A DNA stretch of 48,512 nucleotides from Alphaproteobacteria bacterium (GTDB lineage Bacteria; Pseudomonadota; Alphaproteobacteria; Caulobacterales; Aquidulcibacteraceae), in contig JAGWZE010000026.1 in assembly GCA_018969015.1 (NCBI GenBank), positions 1 through 48,512 of the forward strand. Reading direction: 5' to 3'. Made by a program: the position numbers and the translations under genes. The notes under the pieces were generated by a model that worked only from the letters and a program-made list of their open reading frames with translations, had not been told where the DNA came from and made no database searches. Positions 10,883-21,042 of the stretch are shown in pieces; position 1 is the first letter of the stretch; each line of letters opens with the position of its first letter.

Positions 10883-11938
10883 ATGCCCACCGACATCCTC
10901 GTCGCGAAAAAGAACCTGCGCGACGCGCACGCCGTCGAGACCGCCGCGGCGCCGCTCGCGGAAGGGGACGCGCGGCTGGCCGTGGCCCGCTTCGCCCTGA
11001 CGGCCAACAACGTCACCTACGCCGCGATGGGCGAGAGCTTCCTCTATTGGCGCTTCTTTCCGGCGCCGGACGGTCACGGCCGGACGCCCGTCTGGGGCTT
11101 CGCGGACGTGGTGGAGAGCCGGTGTGCGGGCGTCCCCGTCGGCGCGCGCGTGTTCGGGTACTTTCCGATGTCGTCGCATCTCGACGTCACGCCGGTCCGT
11201 GTCACCGAGGGCGGCTTCGTCGACGGCGCGGCGCACCGGCGCGAGCTGCCGCCGGTCTACAACGCCTACGAATTCGCCCCTGGGCTCGACCCGCGGCGCG
11301 AGGCGCTGGTGGCGCTGTTCCGGCCGCTGTTCACGACGTCCTTCCTGATCGACGACCACTTCGGCGACGTCGCCTTTCACGGCGCCGAGAAGGCGCTGTT
11401 CGCGAGCGCGTCGAGCAAGACCGCGCTCGGCGCCGCCTGGCTGATGCGTCGCCGGAGCGGCGTCGAGGTCGTGGGGCTGACGTCGGCCAGGAACGTGGCG
11501 TTTACGCAGGCGACGGGCGCCTATGACCGCGTGATTCCGTACGAGGCGATCGACGCCGAGGTCGTGCGTCCGAGCGTGTTCGTCGACATGGCCGGCTCGG
11601 CCGCGGTCGTGAACGCCGTCCATGCGAGGTTCGGCGCCGCGCTGAAGCACTCGATGATGGTCGGCGCGACGCACTGGGAGGCCGGCGGCCCGGTCCAGTC
11701 GCCGTCGGGCGTGCAGCACGTGCTGTTCTTTGCGCCGGACCATATCGTCAAGCGCACCCGCGAATGGGGCGCGCCGGCGTTCCAGGAGCGGGTCTCGGCC
11801 GCGCAGGCCGCGTTCCTCGACGCGGCGGACTGGCTGAAAGTGGACGAGGCGCATGGTCCCGCCCCGACGATCGCGGCCTGGCGCGATCTCGTCGACGGCA
11901 AGGCCGCGCCGGAGGTGGGGCTGATCCGGGGCCTCTGA
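10883..11938 (+). CDS. DUF2855 family protein
   Basis: A 351-residue cytoplasmic protein that I recognise as DUF2855, a family of unknown function with distant similarity to zinc-less medium-chain dehydrogenase/reductases. Family features seen are ANNVTYAAMGESFLYWRFFP near the N-terminus, VWGFADVVES, RVFGYFPMSSHL, the conserved PVYNAYEF, and a Rossmann-like part FASASSKTALGAAWLMRR (about 173-190). The start has a strong ribosome site (cagggaggacacctc). The stop overlaps the next start by one base (TGATG), coupling it to a membrane-bound LuxR-type regulator. Biochemical role unknown; an oxidoreductase is only a guess from fold resemblance. Confidence 0.82.
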   Translation: MPTDILVAKKNLRDAHAVETAAAPLAEGDARLAVARFALTANNVTYAAMGESFLYWRFFPAPDGHGRTPVWGFADVVESRCAGVPVGARVFGYFPMSSHLDVTPVRVTEGGFVDGAAHRRELPPVYNAYEFAPGLDPRREALVALFRPLFTTSFLIDDHFGDVAFHGAEKALFASASSKTALGAAWLMRRRSGVEVVGLTSARNVAFTQATGAYDRVIPYEAIDAEVVRPSVFVDMAGSAAVVNAVHARFGAALKHSMMVGATHWEAGGPVQSPSGVQHVLFFAPDHIVKRTREWGAPAFQERVSAAQAAFLDAADWLKVDEAHGPAPTIAAWRDLVDGKAAPEVGLIRGL

Positions 11939-12378
11939 TGAAGGGCATGTGGGCGCGCACGGCGGCATATGGCGCGGCGCTCGCCGCCGGCGCCTTCGTG
12001 CTGCAATGGCTGGATTACCAGAACCTCGCGCGCGCCTTCTCGACACAACTCGTCGTCGGGCTCGTGGCGCTCGGCTTTCTGGGGCTCGGCGTGTTCGTCG
12101 GGCTGCGCCTGTTCCAGACACCCGAAACGCCGCCGGCCGCGGTGAGCGACGCGACCGCGCCCGACAGCCGCGCCGCCCGCGAGGCGCTCGGCATTTCGCC
12201 GCGGGAGTACGAGGTGCTGCAGGCGCTGGCTGCGGGGCTCTCGAACAAGGAGATCGCCCGCCAGCTCGACGTGTCGCCGAATACGATCAAGACGCACCTG
12301 GCCCGCTTGTTCGAGAAGCTGGGCGCGCGCCGGCGCACGGACGCCATCATGCGCGCGCGCCATCACGGCCTCCTGTAG
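11938..12378 (+). CDS. Membrane-bound LuxR-type helix-turn-helix regulator
   Basis: A 146-residue protein with two predicted transmembrane helices (about 5-24 and 36-58), a short linker, and a C-terminal LuxR/GerE helix-turn-helix (about 82-146: ISPREYEVLQALAAGLSNKE, then IARQLDVSPNTIKTHLARLF). There is no receiver or ligand domain, so any signal must come through the membrane part or a partner. Translational coupling with the DUF2855 gene (TGATG) suggests the two act together. The frame is open further upstream inside the DUF2855 gene in another phase, but the coupled ATG gives a sensible membrane protein. Regulatory targets are unknown. Confidence 0.83.
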   Translation: MKGMWARTAAYGAALAAGAFVLQWLDYQNLARAFSTQLVVGLVALGFLGLGVFVGLRLFQTPETPPAAVSDATAPDSRAAREALGISPREYEVLQALAAGLSNKEIARQLDVSPNTIKTHLARLFEKLGARRRTDAIMRARHHGLL

Positions 12379-12481
12379 GTCACCGAAGGGGCGAGTTTCG
12401 CCCAATCACCCATTCGGGCGACTGTTTTGCCTCGCAAATCTCCGGTCCTGATGAGACGCCAATCTGGAGGAGGGCGTCATC

Positions 12482-13021
12482 ATGGGCGGAACGATCCTGA
12501 AGTTCGGAAGCGCGGCGGGCCTGATCGTGGGCGCCGTTCTGTACCTGACGACGGTGCTGGCCGGTGGGAACCCGCCCCCCGGCGGCGTCGGCATGCTGAT
12601 CGGCTCCGCGACGATGCTGGCGGCGTTGTCGCTGGTCTTCGTCGCCATCAAGCAGACGCGCGACCGCGACGTCGGCGGCGCCATCGGCTTCTGGCGGGCG
12701 CTGTTGATCGGGCTCGGGATCAGCGCGATCGCCGGAATCTTCTACGTCGCGGCCTGGGAGCTGGCGCTGGCGACGACGGGCATGGATTTCGGCGCCACCT
12801 ATGCGAAAGGCGCGATCGCGGCCGCCGAAGCCCGCGGCGCGAGCGCGGAGGAGATCGCGAGGCTCACGGCGGCGATGGCGAAGTTCGAGGCCGACTACCG
12901 CAACCCGCTTGTGCGCCTGCCGATGACGTTCACCGAGATCTTCCCTGTCGGCGTCCTGGTGTCGCTGGTGAGCGCAGGGCTGCTGTGCAATCCCAAGTTC
13001 CTGCCGGCGCGCCGCGGCTGA
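12482..13021 (+). CDS. DUF4199 family membrane protein
   Basis: A 179-residue inner-membrane protein with four likely transmembrane helices (about 6-26, 36-56, 70-95 and 153-172) and, between the third and fourth, an acidic helical loop ([20 protein letters not shown]) typical of DUF4199. Function is unknown for the family. The ATG follows an excellent ribosome site (tctggaggagggcgtcatc). It stands alone on its strand, 103 bases after the LuxR-type gene, and ends one base short of the stop of the convergent HPP gene. Confidence 0.75.
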   Translation: MGGTILKFGSAAGLIVGAVLYLTTVLAGGNPPPGGVGMLIGSATMLAALSLVFVAIKQTRDRDVGGAIGFWRALLIGLGISAIAGIFYVAAWELALATTGMDFGATYAKGAIAAAEARGASAEEIARLTAAMAKFEADYRNPLVRLPMTFTEIFPVGVLVSLVSAGLLCNPKFLPARRG

Positions 13022-13022
13022 A

Positions 13023-13511
13023 CTAGAGCTTCGGCGTCGGGTAGGTCGTGCCGGTGGCGCGGTGGTAGAGCGCGGCCATCGCCACGAGCCCCACCGCCCC
13101 CACGAGCACGGGGGCGAGCAGAAAGCCGAACCCCGGATCGAGCGCAAAAACGACCAGCGGGTCGGCGGCGCCGGGCGGGTGGAGGACGCGCAGCGCCATC
13201 ATCAGGGCGACCGCGACGGCCACCGCCAGCGCCGCCGCCCACCAAACGTCCGGCAGGGCGGCGCGCAGCAGGAGCGCGGACAGCGTCGAAACCAGATGGC
13301 CGCCGATCACGGCCGAGGGCTGGGCGAGGGGGCTCCCCGGCGCCGCAAAAAGGAGGGCGCAACTCGCGCCGAAGGGCGGGATCAGCAGCGCCAGCGGCCC
13401 GGCGGCGTGGGCGGCCGCGATGGCGGCCACGGCCAGGAAGGCGCCGAGGGCCGCAAGGCCGATCTGCCGGACGGTCGGAGACGGCTGGTGGCGTTGGAAG
13501 AAGCTGCGCAT
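13023..13511 (-). CDS. HPP family membrane protein
   Basis: A 162-residue protein of the HPP family, named for the motif His-Pro-Pro seen here in [12 protein letters not shown] (about residue 110). Four to five hydrophobic segments cover nearly the whole length, with [19 protein letters not shown] matching the family's first conserved block. Plant and cyanobacterial relatives carry nitrite into plastids or cells; whether this protein does so is not known. It has no CBS domains, unlike longer versions. Monocistronic by position, convergent with the DUF4199 gene and divergent from rpmF. Confidence 0.82.
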   Translation of the reverse strand: MRSFFQRHQPSPTVRQIGLAALGAFLAVAAIAAAHAAGPLALLIPPFGASCALLFAAPGSPLAQPSAVIGGHLVSTLSALLLRAALPDVWWAAALAVAVAVALMMALRVLHPPGAADPLVVFALDPGFGFLLAPVLVGAVGLVAMAALYHRATGTTYPTPKL

Positions 13512-13664
13512 CGGCTGCGTTTACGCTCGCGCGGCCCCTTCGGCTACACGGCGCGGGCGATCCGGGCGGACCCCATGCCCCTTGCTTTTCCCCCGGCGCT
13601 CCGCCATAAGCCGCGCTTCCCTTTTCGCCGGGCCCTCGGGCCCGCCAGCCTGGAGCCTGCGGCG

Positions 13665-13844
13665 ATGGCCGTTCCGAAGCGCAAAACCTCCCCCTCGCGC
13701 CGGGGCATGCGTCGCGCGCACCACGCGCTCCCGAAGAACACCTTCGTGGAAGACAAGGACGGCGAACTGCACCGTCCGCACCATGTCAACCTCAAGACGG
13801 GCATGTACCGCGGCAAGCAGATCCTGCAGCCGAAAGAGGATTGA
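13665..13844 (+). CDS. rpmF: 50S ribosomal protein L32
   Basis: A 59-residue basic protein of the large ribosomal subunit. The start [20 protein letters not shown] is the classic L32 N-terminus, and the rest ([20 protein letters not shown]) is typical of alphaproteobacterial L32 without the zinc-binding cysteines. A longer open frame upstream is not coding; homology fixes the ATG at 13665. A possible promoter lies at 13582-13610 (TTGCTT, 17 bases, CATAAG). A strong terminator follows at 13927. Confidence 0.97.
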   Translation: MAVPKRKTSPSRRGMRRAHHALPKNTFVEDKDGELHRPHHVNLKTGMYRGKQILQPKED

Positions 13845-13920
13845 GCGCCCCCGCGCAGGCCGGCGCCGCAAAGGCTTACGCCGGCGCGCCAGCTTCCGCG
13901 CTTGTCACGGCTCTTGCTGA

Positions 13921-15276
<1,356 letters not shown>

Positions 15277-15323
15277 GTCGCCCCTCGGCGCCCCTCGCGG
15301 CCGACAGGCCACCGAACGCGTCC

Positions 15324-15483
15324 GTCATTCCGGGGCGCGCGGCACGCGCGAACCCGGAACCCAGGAGACCGCGCGCGCCTGCGGACGCGGTGAGATGTGC
15401 TGCAGTGGGCAGTTCAGTGCGCAGGCCTTGGCGCTTCTTGGCCCCTGGGTTCCGGGTTCGGCCTTCGGCCGCCCCGGAATGAC
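15324..15483. repeat. Long imperfect palindrome of the dispersed GTCATTCCGGGG type
   Basis: The left arm starts GTCATTCCGGGGCG and continues to CGAACCCGGAACCCAG; the right arm (CTGGGTTCCGGGTTCG to GGAATGAC) is its reverse complement apart from the short middle of each arm. A further inner pair GCCTGCG/CGCAGGC also matches. The centre (about 70 bases) looks non-coding. Such elements occur in many copies between genes in alphaproteobacteria. It fills most of the 316-base gap between eno and ftsB; the rest of the gap shows nothing else I can name. Confidence 0.85.
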
Positions 15484-15592
15484 GGCGCGCGAGAGCGGGC
15501 GGCGCGCTCGCGTTTAGGAATCGAAACGATTCCTTAACCAACACGACTCACTTTCGACCCGATTCGGGACCACCCGAGCTTTGGGGGCGAAC

Positions 15593-15919
15593 GTGGGCGT
15601 CCAGGGACATGCCCGTCAGAAGACGGGCCGGCGCGGTATTGATCTCACGAGCATCAGCCTTGCGGCGGTGGTGGCGTATCTCGGCGCGCATGCAATGACC
15701 GGCCGGCAAGGGATCGGCTCGGCGATGGAGCTCGCGGAGCAGGAAAGCCGCCTGACGCGGGAGCTCGCCGAGCTGCAGGCGCGGCGCGCGCAATTGAGCG
15801 ACGAGGTGAAGCGTCTGCGCGAGCCGTCCCTCGATCTCGATCTGCTCGAAGAACGGGCGCGGCTGATGCTCAACGCCGCCCATCCGGACGAAGTGATACT
15901 GACGCCGCCCAAGGGGTGA
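15593..15919 (+). CDS. ftsB: FtsB/DivIC-like septum formation protein
   Basis: A 108-residue bitopic division protein that, with FtsL and FtsQ, helps activate septal peptidoglycan synthesis. One transmembrane segment (about 18-37, DLTSISLAAVVAYLGAHAMTG) is followed by a leucine-zipper-like coiled coil (LAEQESRLTRELAELQARRA) and the conserved end LLEERARLMLNAAHPDEVIL. The GTG at 15593 was chosen because GGGGG lies 5-9 bases upstream; a TTG at 15581 is an alternative. Position between eno and pdhA is the usual one for ftsB in this class. Assignment is by architecture and context. Confidence 0.88.
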   Translation: MGVQGHARQKTGRRGIDLTSISLAAVVAYLGAHAMTGRQGIGSAMELAEQESRLTRELAELQARRAQLSDEVKRLREPSLDLDLLEERARLMLNAAHPDEVILTPPKG

Positions 15920-15994
15920 ACCTTCGCTTTCGCAGCATGGACGTGCCCCGCGCAGCGCCATAAAGTGTCGTCGGCGTTCAAGAGGATAGAGCCG

Positions 15995-16999
15995 ATGCCC
16001 GCGGAAGCCGCGCCGTCCAAGCCGAAGGCGCAAAAAGTCTCCAAGGACGAACTCCTCGCGTTCTATCGCGACATGCTGATGATCCGGCGTTTCGAAGAGC
16101 GGGCTGGCCAGCTCTACGGCATGGGCCTGATCGGCGGGTTCTGCCATTTGTATATCGGGCAGGAGGCCGTCGTCGTCGGCTTGCAGGCGGCGATGAAGCC
16201 CGGCGATCAGGTCATCACCGGCTATCGCGATCACGGCCACATGCTCGCCTGCGGCATGGACCCGAAAGGCGTGATGGCGGAGCTCACGGGCCGCGCGGGC
16301 GGCTACAGCCGCGGCAAAGGCGGCTCGATGCACATGTTCTCGATCGAGAAGGCCTTCTATGGCGGCCATGGCATCGTCGGCGCACAGGTGAGCCTCGGCG
16401 CCGGCCTCGCCTTCGCCAACGCCTATCGCGGCGACGGCAAGGTGGCGCTCGTCTATTTCGGCGACGGTGCGGCCAATCAGGGCCAAGTGTACGAGAGCTT
16501 CAACATGGCGGCGCTCTGGAAGCTGCCGGTGGTGTTCGTCGTCGAGAACAACCAGTACGCCATGGGCACGAGCGTGGCCCGCGCGAGTTCGGAAACGCAC
16601 CTGCATCGCCGCGGCGCGAGCTTCAACATTCCGGGCGAGGAAGTCGACGGCATGGACGTGCTCGCCGTGCGCGAGGCCGGCAAGAAGGCGATCGCCCATG
16701 CCCGTGGCGGCAAGGGGCCCGTGCTGCTGGAGATGAAAACCTACCGCTATCGCGGCCACTCGATGTCGGATCCGGCGAAATACCGGACGAAAGAGGAAGT
16801 GGACGCGATGAAGGAGCACCACGATCCGATCGATTCGGTGAAAAAGCGCCTGATCGATCTCGGCTATGCCGACGAAGAGGGCCTGAAGGCGATCGATCGC
16901 GAGGTGCGCGCCGTCGTCGCCGACGCCGCGCAGTTCGCGCAGGACAGTCCCGAGCCGGATTCGTCCGAACTGCTCACAGACGTGCTGATCGACGCATGA
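15995..16999 (+). CDS. pdhA: Pyruvate dehydrogenase E1 component, alpha subunit
   Basis: The TPP-binding half of the heterotetrameric E1 enzyme that decarboxylates pyruvate. The thiamine diphosphate motif GDGAANQGQVYESFNMA (to VVENN) is intact, as are GFCHLYIGQEAV, GYRDHGHMLA, GGSMHMFS and the phosphorylation-loop-like YRYRGHSMSDPAKYR. The ATG at 15995 has AGAGG nine bases upstream and gives 334 residues; an upstream GTG at 15965 is less likely. The first gene of the pdh operon; the next start overlaps its stop by 4 bases. Identity certain. Confidence 0.97.
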   Translation: MPAEAAPSKPKAQKVSKDELLAFYRDMLMIRRFEERAGQLYGMGLIGGFCHLYIGQEAVVVGLQAAMKPGDQVITGYRDHGHMLACGMDPKGVMAELTGRAGGYSRGKGGSMHMFSIEKAFYGGHGIVGAQVSLGAGLAFANAYRGDGKVALVYFGDGAANQGQVYESFNMAALWKLPVVFVVENNQYAMGTSVARASSETHLHRRGASFNIPGEEVDGMDVLAVREAGKKAIAHARGGKGPVLLEMKTYRYRGHSMSDPAKYRTKEEVDAMKEHHDPIDSVKKRLIDLGYADEEGLKAIDREVRAVVADAAQFAQDSPEPDSSELLTDVLIDA

Positions 17000-17304
17000 G
17001 CCTCATCACCCTCGCTTACGTCGCGCAGATCGCGCTGTTCGGCGCGGCGGGGACGATGTTCATCCAATCCTTCCTGCGGATGCAGGCGCAGCGCCGCGCG
17101 CGCGGCTGGACCGGTTCGCCGGCGAAGAGCTGGAAGCTGTGGCGTCATCCGCATCTGCGCGCGGCGACGCGCACGCCGGATGATCGCGCCGCGGACCGGC
17201 AAATCGCGTCGCGCATGCTGTGGGGCGTGGCGTTTCTCGGCGTCGCGCTTGGTCTGCAGGCATGGACGCTCGCGTCCGCCGTTGCCGCGGCGCACGTGAC
17301 ATAA
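16996..17304 (+). CDS. Unknown 102-residue protein with two membrane segments, coupled to pdhA
   Basis: I do not recognise a family. The start overlaps the pdhA stop (ATGA), a strong sign of co-translation. The N-terminal ~24 residues (LITLAYVAQIALFGAAGTMF) form one hydrophobic helix; a basic central part (RMQAQRRARGWTGSPAKSWK) contains many Arg and Trp residues; a second helix (about 76-98, GVAFLGVALGLQAWTLASAV) is near the end. The likely topology is a hairpin with the basic loop in the cytoplasm. Its place between the E1 subunit genes hints at a link with pyruvate dehydrogenase, but nothing in the sequence shows one. Confidence 0.72.
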   Translation: MSLITLAYVAQIALFGAAGTMFIQSFLRMQAQRRARGWTGSPAKSWKLWRHPHLRAATRTPDDRAADRQIASRMLWGVAFLGVALGLQAWTLASAVAAAHVT

Positions 17305-17324
17305 AGGTGAGGCAGGGGGCTCAG

Positions 17325-17810
17325 GTGTACCATCTCGCTCAGATCAACGTGGCGCAGCTGCGCTATGCGATGGAGGCGCCGGAAATGGCCGACTTCGTCG
17401 GCGCGCTGGCCAACATCAATGCGCTCGCCGAGCGCTCGCCCGGATTCGTCTGGCGCTACACGGACGAAGGCGGCGGCGACGCCACGGGCTCGCGCCTGGA
17501 CGGCCGGGACGACCTTCTCGTCAACATGTCGACCTGGGAAGACGTGCCGTCGCTGCGCCACTTCGTCTACAAAACCGCGCACGCCGCCGTGATGGCGCGC
17601 CGCGCGAAATGGTTCCCCGCATTTGCCGGCGCGCACGTCGCGCTGTGGTGGGTTCCCGCGGGCAAGCGCCCGATGCTCGCGGACGCGGCCGCAGCGCTCG
17701 CCCGGCTCGACGCCGCCGGCCCGACGCCCGCGGCCTTCACGTTCGACACCGCCTTCGATCCGAGCGGCGCGTTGCTGGTTCTTCCCCCCATCGTCAAGGA
17801 CTGCGCCTGA
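17325..17810 (+). CDS. DUF3291 family protein
   Basis: A 161-residue soluble protein of the DUF3291 family, which has an alpha/beta-barrel (dimeric ferredoxin-like) look and no known function. Family marks are YHLAQINVAQLRYAMEAPEM at the N-terminus, PGFVWRY, NMSTWEDVPSLRHFVYKTAH and KWFPAFAGAHVALWWVPAG. The GTG at 17325 fits homology and has GGGGG upstream; a GTG at 17307 is possible. It ends 3 bases before pdhB, so it belongs to the pdh operon. The fold resembles antibiotic-monooxygenase-type proteins, but that does not define its activity. Confidence 0.85.
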   Translation: MYHLAQINVAQLRYAMEAPEMADFVGALANINALAERSPGFVWRYTDEGGGDATGSRLDGRDDLLVNMSTWEDVPSLRHFVYKTAHAAVMARRAKWFPAFAGAHVALWWVPAGKRPMLADAAAALARLDAAGPTPAAFTFDTAFDPSGALLVLPPIVKDCA

Positions 17811-17813
17811 GAC

Positions 17814-19193
17814 ATGTCCACGTCGATCCTCATGCCCGCCCTCTCGCCAACCATGGAGGAGGGCAATCTCGCGAAATGGCTGGTGAAGCCGGGGGACGCC
17901 GTCGCGCCCGGTCAGGTGATCGCCGAGATCGAGACGGACAAGGCGACGATGGAGGTCGAAGCCGTCGACGAAGGCGTCATCGAGGCCATCCTGGTGCCCG
18001 AAGGCGCGCAGGCGGTGAAGGTGAACACGCCGATCGCCACGCTGAAGAACGGCGACACGGCGCCTGCGCCGGCCCCGGCCCCATCCGTCGTGCGCACGCC
18101 GAAGCCGGAGCAATCCTTCGAGCCGACGCCGAAGCGCCCGGAGCCGACCGCGGCTTCCGCTCCTGCGCCGCAGACGCGGCCGGCTGACGAGGCGGCGCCC
18201 GGAACCGCGATGAAGAAACAGACCGTGCGCGACGCGCTGCGCGACGCCATGGCCGAAGAGATGCGCCGCGATCCGGACGTGTTCCTGATGGGCGAGGAGG
18301 TCGGCCAGTACCAGGGCGCCTACAAAGTGTCGCGCGGGCTCCTGGAGGAGTTCGGCGACAAACGCGTCGTGGATACGCCGATCACGGAGCATGGGTTCGC
18401 CGGTCTCGGCGTCGGCGCGGCGATGGCGGGGCTCAAGCCGATCGTCGAGTTCATGACGTGGAACTTCGCGATGCAGGCGATCGACCACATCATCAACTCC
18501 GCCGCGAAGACCCTCTACATGTCGGGCGGCCAGCTGAAATCCTCGATCGTGTTCCGCGGCCCCAACGGCGCTGCCGCGCGCGTCGCTGCGCAGCACAGCC
18601 AGGATTATTCCTCGTGGTATGCGCACGTGCCCGGCCTGATCGTGCTCGCGCCGTATGATGCAGCCGACGCGAAGGGGCTTCTCAAGGCGGCCATCCGCAA
18701 CCCGAACCCGGTCGTCTTCCTCGAGCACGAGATGCTGTACGGGCAGGAGTTCGACGTGCCCGACGTCCAAGACTGGCTCGTGCCGATCGGCAAGGCCAAG
18801 ATCCGCCGCGTCGGCGCGGACGTCACCATCACGGCGCACTCCCGCATGGTGGGGCTCGCGCTGAAGGCCGCCGAGGATCTCGCCGCGGAAGGGATCGACG
18901 CCGAGATCGTCGATCTGCGCACGCTGCGCCCGCTCGACACCGCAACGATCGTCGAAAGCGTGAAGAAGACGAACCGTCTCGTGACGGTGGAGGAAGGCTG
19001 GGGCCGCGCCGGGATCGGGGCCGAAGTCGCCGCGTTGGTCGCCTACGAAGCGTTCGACTATCTCGACGCCCCGCCGACCCGCGTGCATCAGGTCGATGCG
19101 CCGCTCGCCTACGCCGCCAATCTCGAGGCGCTGGCGCTGCCGCGCGTCGAGGACATCGTGCGCGCGGCCAAGGCGGTCTGCTACCGGAGCTGA
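17814..19193 (+). CDS. pdhB: Pyruvate dehydrogenase E1 component, beta subunit, with N-terminal lipoyl domain
   Basis: A 459-residue E1-beta. Residues 1-80 form a lipoyl domain with the target lysine at 43 ([16 protein letters not shown]), then a Pro/Ala linker to about 135, then the transketolase-like E1-beta domain ([54 protein letters not shown]) and its C-terminal part ([16 protein letters not shown]). A lipoyl domain on E1-beta is a known alphaproteobacterial trait. The lipoyl part closely resembles that of pdhC at nucleotide level. It follows the DUF3291 gene by 3 bases. Identity certain. Confidence 0.97.
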   Translation: MSTSILMPALSPTMEEGNLAKWLVKPGDAVAPGQVIAEIETDKATMEVEAVDEGVIEAILVPEGAQAVKVNTPIATLKNGDTAPAPAPAPSVVRTPKPEQSFEPTPKRPEPTAASAPAPQTRPADEAAPGTAMKKQTVRDALRDAMAEEMRRDPDVFLMGEEVGQYQGAYKVSRGLLEEFGDKRVVDTPITEHGFAGLGVGAAMAGLKPIVEFMTWNFAMQAIDHIINSAAKTLYMSGGQLKSSIVFRGPNGAAARVAAQHSQDYSSWYAHVPGLIVLAPYDAADAKGLLKAAIRNPNPVVFLEHEMLYGQEFDVPDVQDWLVPIGKAKIRRVGADVTITAHSRMVGLALKAAEDLAAEGIDAEIVDLRTLRPLDTATIVESVKKTNRLVTVEEGWGRAGIGAEVAALVAYEAFDYLDAPPTRVHQVDAPLAYAANLEALALPRVEDIVRAAKAVCYRS

Positions 19194-19248
19194 CCCGATG
19201 CCCTCTTTCCACCACTGAACTGACGCGCGTACACCAAGGGGAGCGGGC

Positions 19249-19722
19249 ATGGGCGAGGCGGATGTTGTGCAGGAGCTGGTGGAGTTCACCACCATCCTGC
19301 TCGCGGGCGTGTCGGTCTACTTTACGATCGTCTCGGCCTATGTGGCGGCGATGAACTATTTCATCGGCGGCGCGGGCTTCATCGCGCGGTCGTTCGCCTT
19401 CGCGTTCGTGAGCGTCGTCCTCTCGATGCTGCTGATCGTGATGCTGGGCGCCGTCCAGACGCATGCGGGGCTGATCGCGCGGCTCGACGAACTGCAGGCG
19501 ATGGGGCAGCTCACGGCGGTCGGGCGTGCGGTGCTCTCCAACGCCGAAACCAGCATGATCAGCATCGCCGGGCGCGAATTCTCGATCGACAGTTTCGTGC
19601 GCACGTCGATCTACGTCGTGCTCGGCTCCACCTATCTGGCGCTCTTCTACATGACCTTCTTCCACCGCTGGAAACCGGAGGTCATGCCGGTCCAAGTCGT
19701 GCAGGGTTCGAACTTCCCATGA
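19249..19722 (+). CDS. Unknown 157-residue protein with three membrane helices between pdhB and pdhC
   Basis: I do not recognise a family. Three hydrophobic helices are clear: about 13-39 ([20 protein letters not shown]), 44-72 ([20 protein letters not shown]) and 117-140 ([17 protein letters not shown]). Between the second and third is a ~45-residue amphipathic region ([20 protein letters not shown]). The ATG has a good ribosome site (aggggagcgggc), and the stop overlaps the pdhC start by 4 bases, so it is translated with E2. It is a real gene by codon pattern and spacing. Placement suggests a connection with the pyruvate dehydrogenase complex or its expression level, which is inference only. 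Confidence 0.75.
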   Translation: MGEADVVQELVEFTTILLAGVSVYFTIVSAYVAAMNYFIGGAGFIARSFAFAFVSVVLSMLLIVMLGAVQTHAGLIARLDELQAMGQLTAVGRAVLSNAETSMISIAGREFSIDSFVRTSIYVVLGSTYLALFYMTFFHRWKPEVMPVQVVQGSNFP

Positions 19723-21029
19723 GCATCATCATCACCATGCCCGCGTTGTCGCCGACGATGGAGGAGGGCGCGCTGGCGAAATGGCTGGTGAAGCCGGGCG
19801 ACGTCGTCGCCGCCGGCCAGGTCATCGCCGAGATCGAAACGGACAAGGCGACGATGGAGGTCGAGGCCGTCGACGAAGGCGTCGTCGAGGCGCTGCTCGT
19901 GCCGGCTGGCGCGCAAGGCGTGAAGGTCAACACGCCGATCGCGCGGCTGAAGGGGGAGGGCGCGGCCGCGCCGGCGCCCTCGGCGCCCTCGGCGCCTGCG
20001 GACTCCCGCGCCGCGCCGGTCGCTGCGCCGCCGCCGGCTGCGCACGCCGCGAACGGCCATGCGGCGCCGTCGCACAAGGGCGAGGCGCGCGTGCTTGCGT
20101 CCCCGCTCGCGCGGCGTCTCGCCGAGCGCGCCCATCTCGATCTTGCGGCGATCGCGGGATCGGGGCCGCGCGGGCGCGTCGTCAAGGCCGACGTCGAGGC
20201 TGCGATCGCGCGCGGGTCCGCCCAGCCTGCGCCGACATTGACCGCAACGCCGGCGGCAGAGCCCGTCCGTGACGAACCGCGGGCGTTGATGATCCCGCCG
20301 GCGGCGCCCAAGAGCCTCGAACAGCTCGGCATTGCTCCGGGAACCTACGATCTCGTGCCGCTCGACATGATGCGCAAGACGATCGCGCGGCGCATGACGG
20401 AGAGCTTCCGCGACGTTCCGCATTTCCCGCTGACGATCGATCTCGAGCTCGACAAGCTGCTCGCCGCGCGCGCCGAGATCAATGCGCGCTTCGGCGACCA
20501 GGGCGTGAAGATCTCGGTGAACGACTTCGTCATCCGCGCCTCGGCGCTGGCGCTGACGCGCGTGCCGGAAAGCAATGCGAGCTACACGCCGGACGGCATC
20601 GCGCTGCACCACCATGCCGACATCGCCGTCGCGGTGGCGATCGACGGCGGGCTCATCACGCCGATCATCCGCGCCGCCGAACACAAGGGTCTCGCCGCCA
20701 TCAGCACCGAGATGGCCGACCTCGCCGCCCGCGCCCGCGCCCGCAAGCTGAAGCCGGAAGAATACCAGGGCGGCACGTTCTCGATCTCCAATCTCGGAAT
20801 GATGGGCATCAAGAGCTTCGGCTCCATCCTGAATGCGCCGCACGGCATGATCATGAGCGTCGGCGCCGCGGAGAAGCGCCCGGTCGTGCGCGGCGATCAG
20901 CTCGCCATCGCCACGGTGATGACGATCACGCTCACCTGCGATCACCGCGTCGTCGACGGCGCCATCGGCGCGGCGTTCCTCAAGGCGTTCCGCGGGTTCC
21001 TGGAAGATCCGATGACGATGCTGTTGTGA
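19719..21029 (+). CDS. pdhC: Pyruvate dehydrogenase E2, dihydrolipoamide acetyltransferase
   Basis: The core of the complex; it moves acetyl groups from lipoate to CoA. The 436 residues show one lipoyl domain (1-80, Lys43 in [16 protein letters not shown]), an Ala/Pro linker, a peripheral-subunit-binding domain (about 125-165, [20 protein letters not shown]) and a catalytic domain ending with the active-site motif [30 protein letters not shown] is also typical. It overlaps the preceding membrane-protein gene by 4 bases. No E3 (lpd) gene follows; a long hairpin and a convergent gene do. Identity certain. Confidence 0.97.
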   Translation: MSIIITMPALSPTMEEGALAKWLVKPGDVVAAGQVIAEIETDKATMEVEAVDEGVVEALLVPAGAQGVKVNTPIARLKGEGAAAPAPSAPSAPADSRAAPVAAPPPAAHAANGHAAPSHKGEARVLASPLARRLAERAHLDLAAIAGSGPRGRVVKADVEAAIARGSAQPAPTLTATPAAEPVRDEPRALMIPPAAPKSLEQLGIAPGTYDLVPLDMMRKTIARRMTESFRDVPHFPLTIDLELDKLLAARAEINARFGDQGVKISVNDFVIRASALALTRVPESNASYTPDGIALHHHADIAVAVAIDGGLITPIIRAAEHKGLAAISTEMADLAARARARKLKPEEYQGGTFSISNLGMMGIKSFGSILNAPHGMIMSVGAAEKRPVVRGDQLAIATVMTITLTCDHRVVDGAIGAAFLKAFRGFLEDPMTMLL

Positions 21030-21042
21030 GGGGGGAGCGGTT

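Noticed and set aside
17145-19295. A 716-codon minus-strand open frame opposite pdhB and its neighbours
   Set aside because: Arg/His/Gly-rich translation without domains; pdhB is certain on the other strand.
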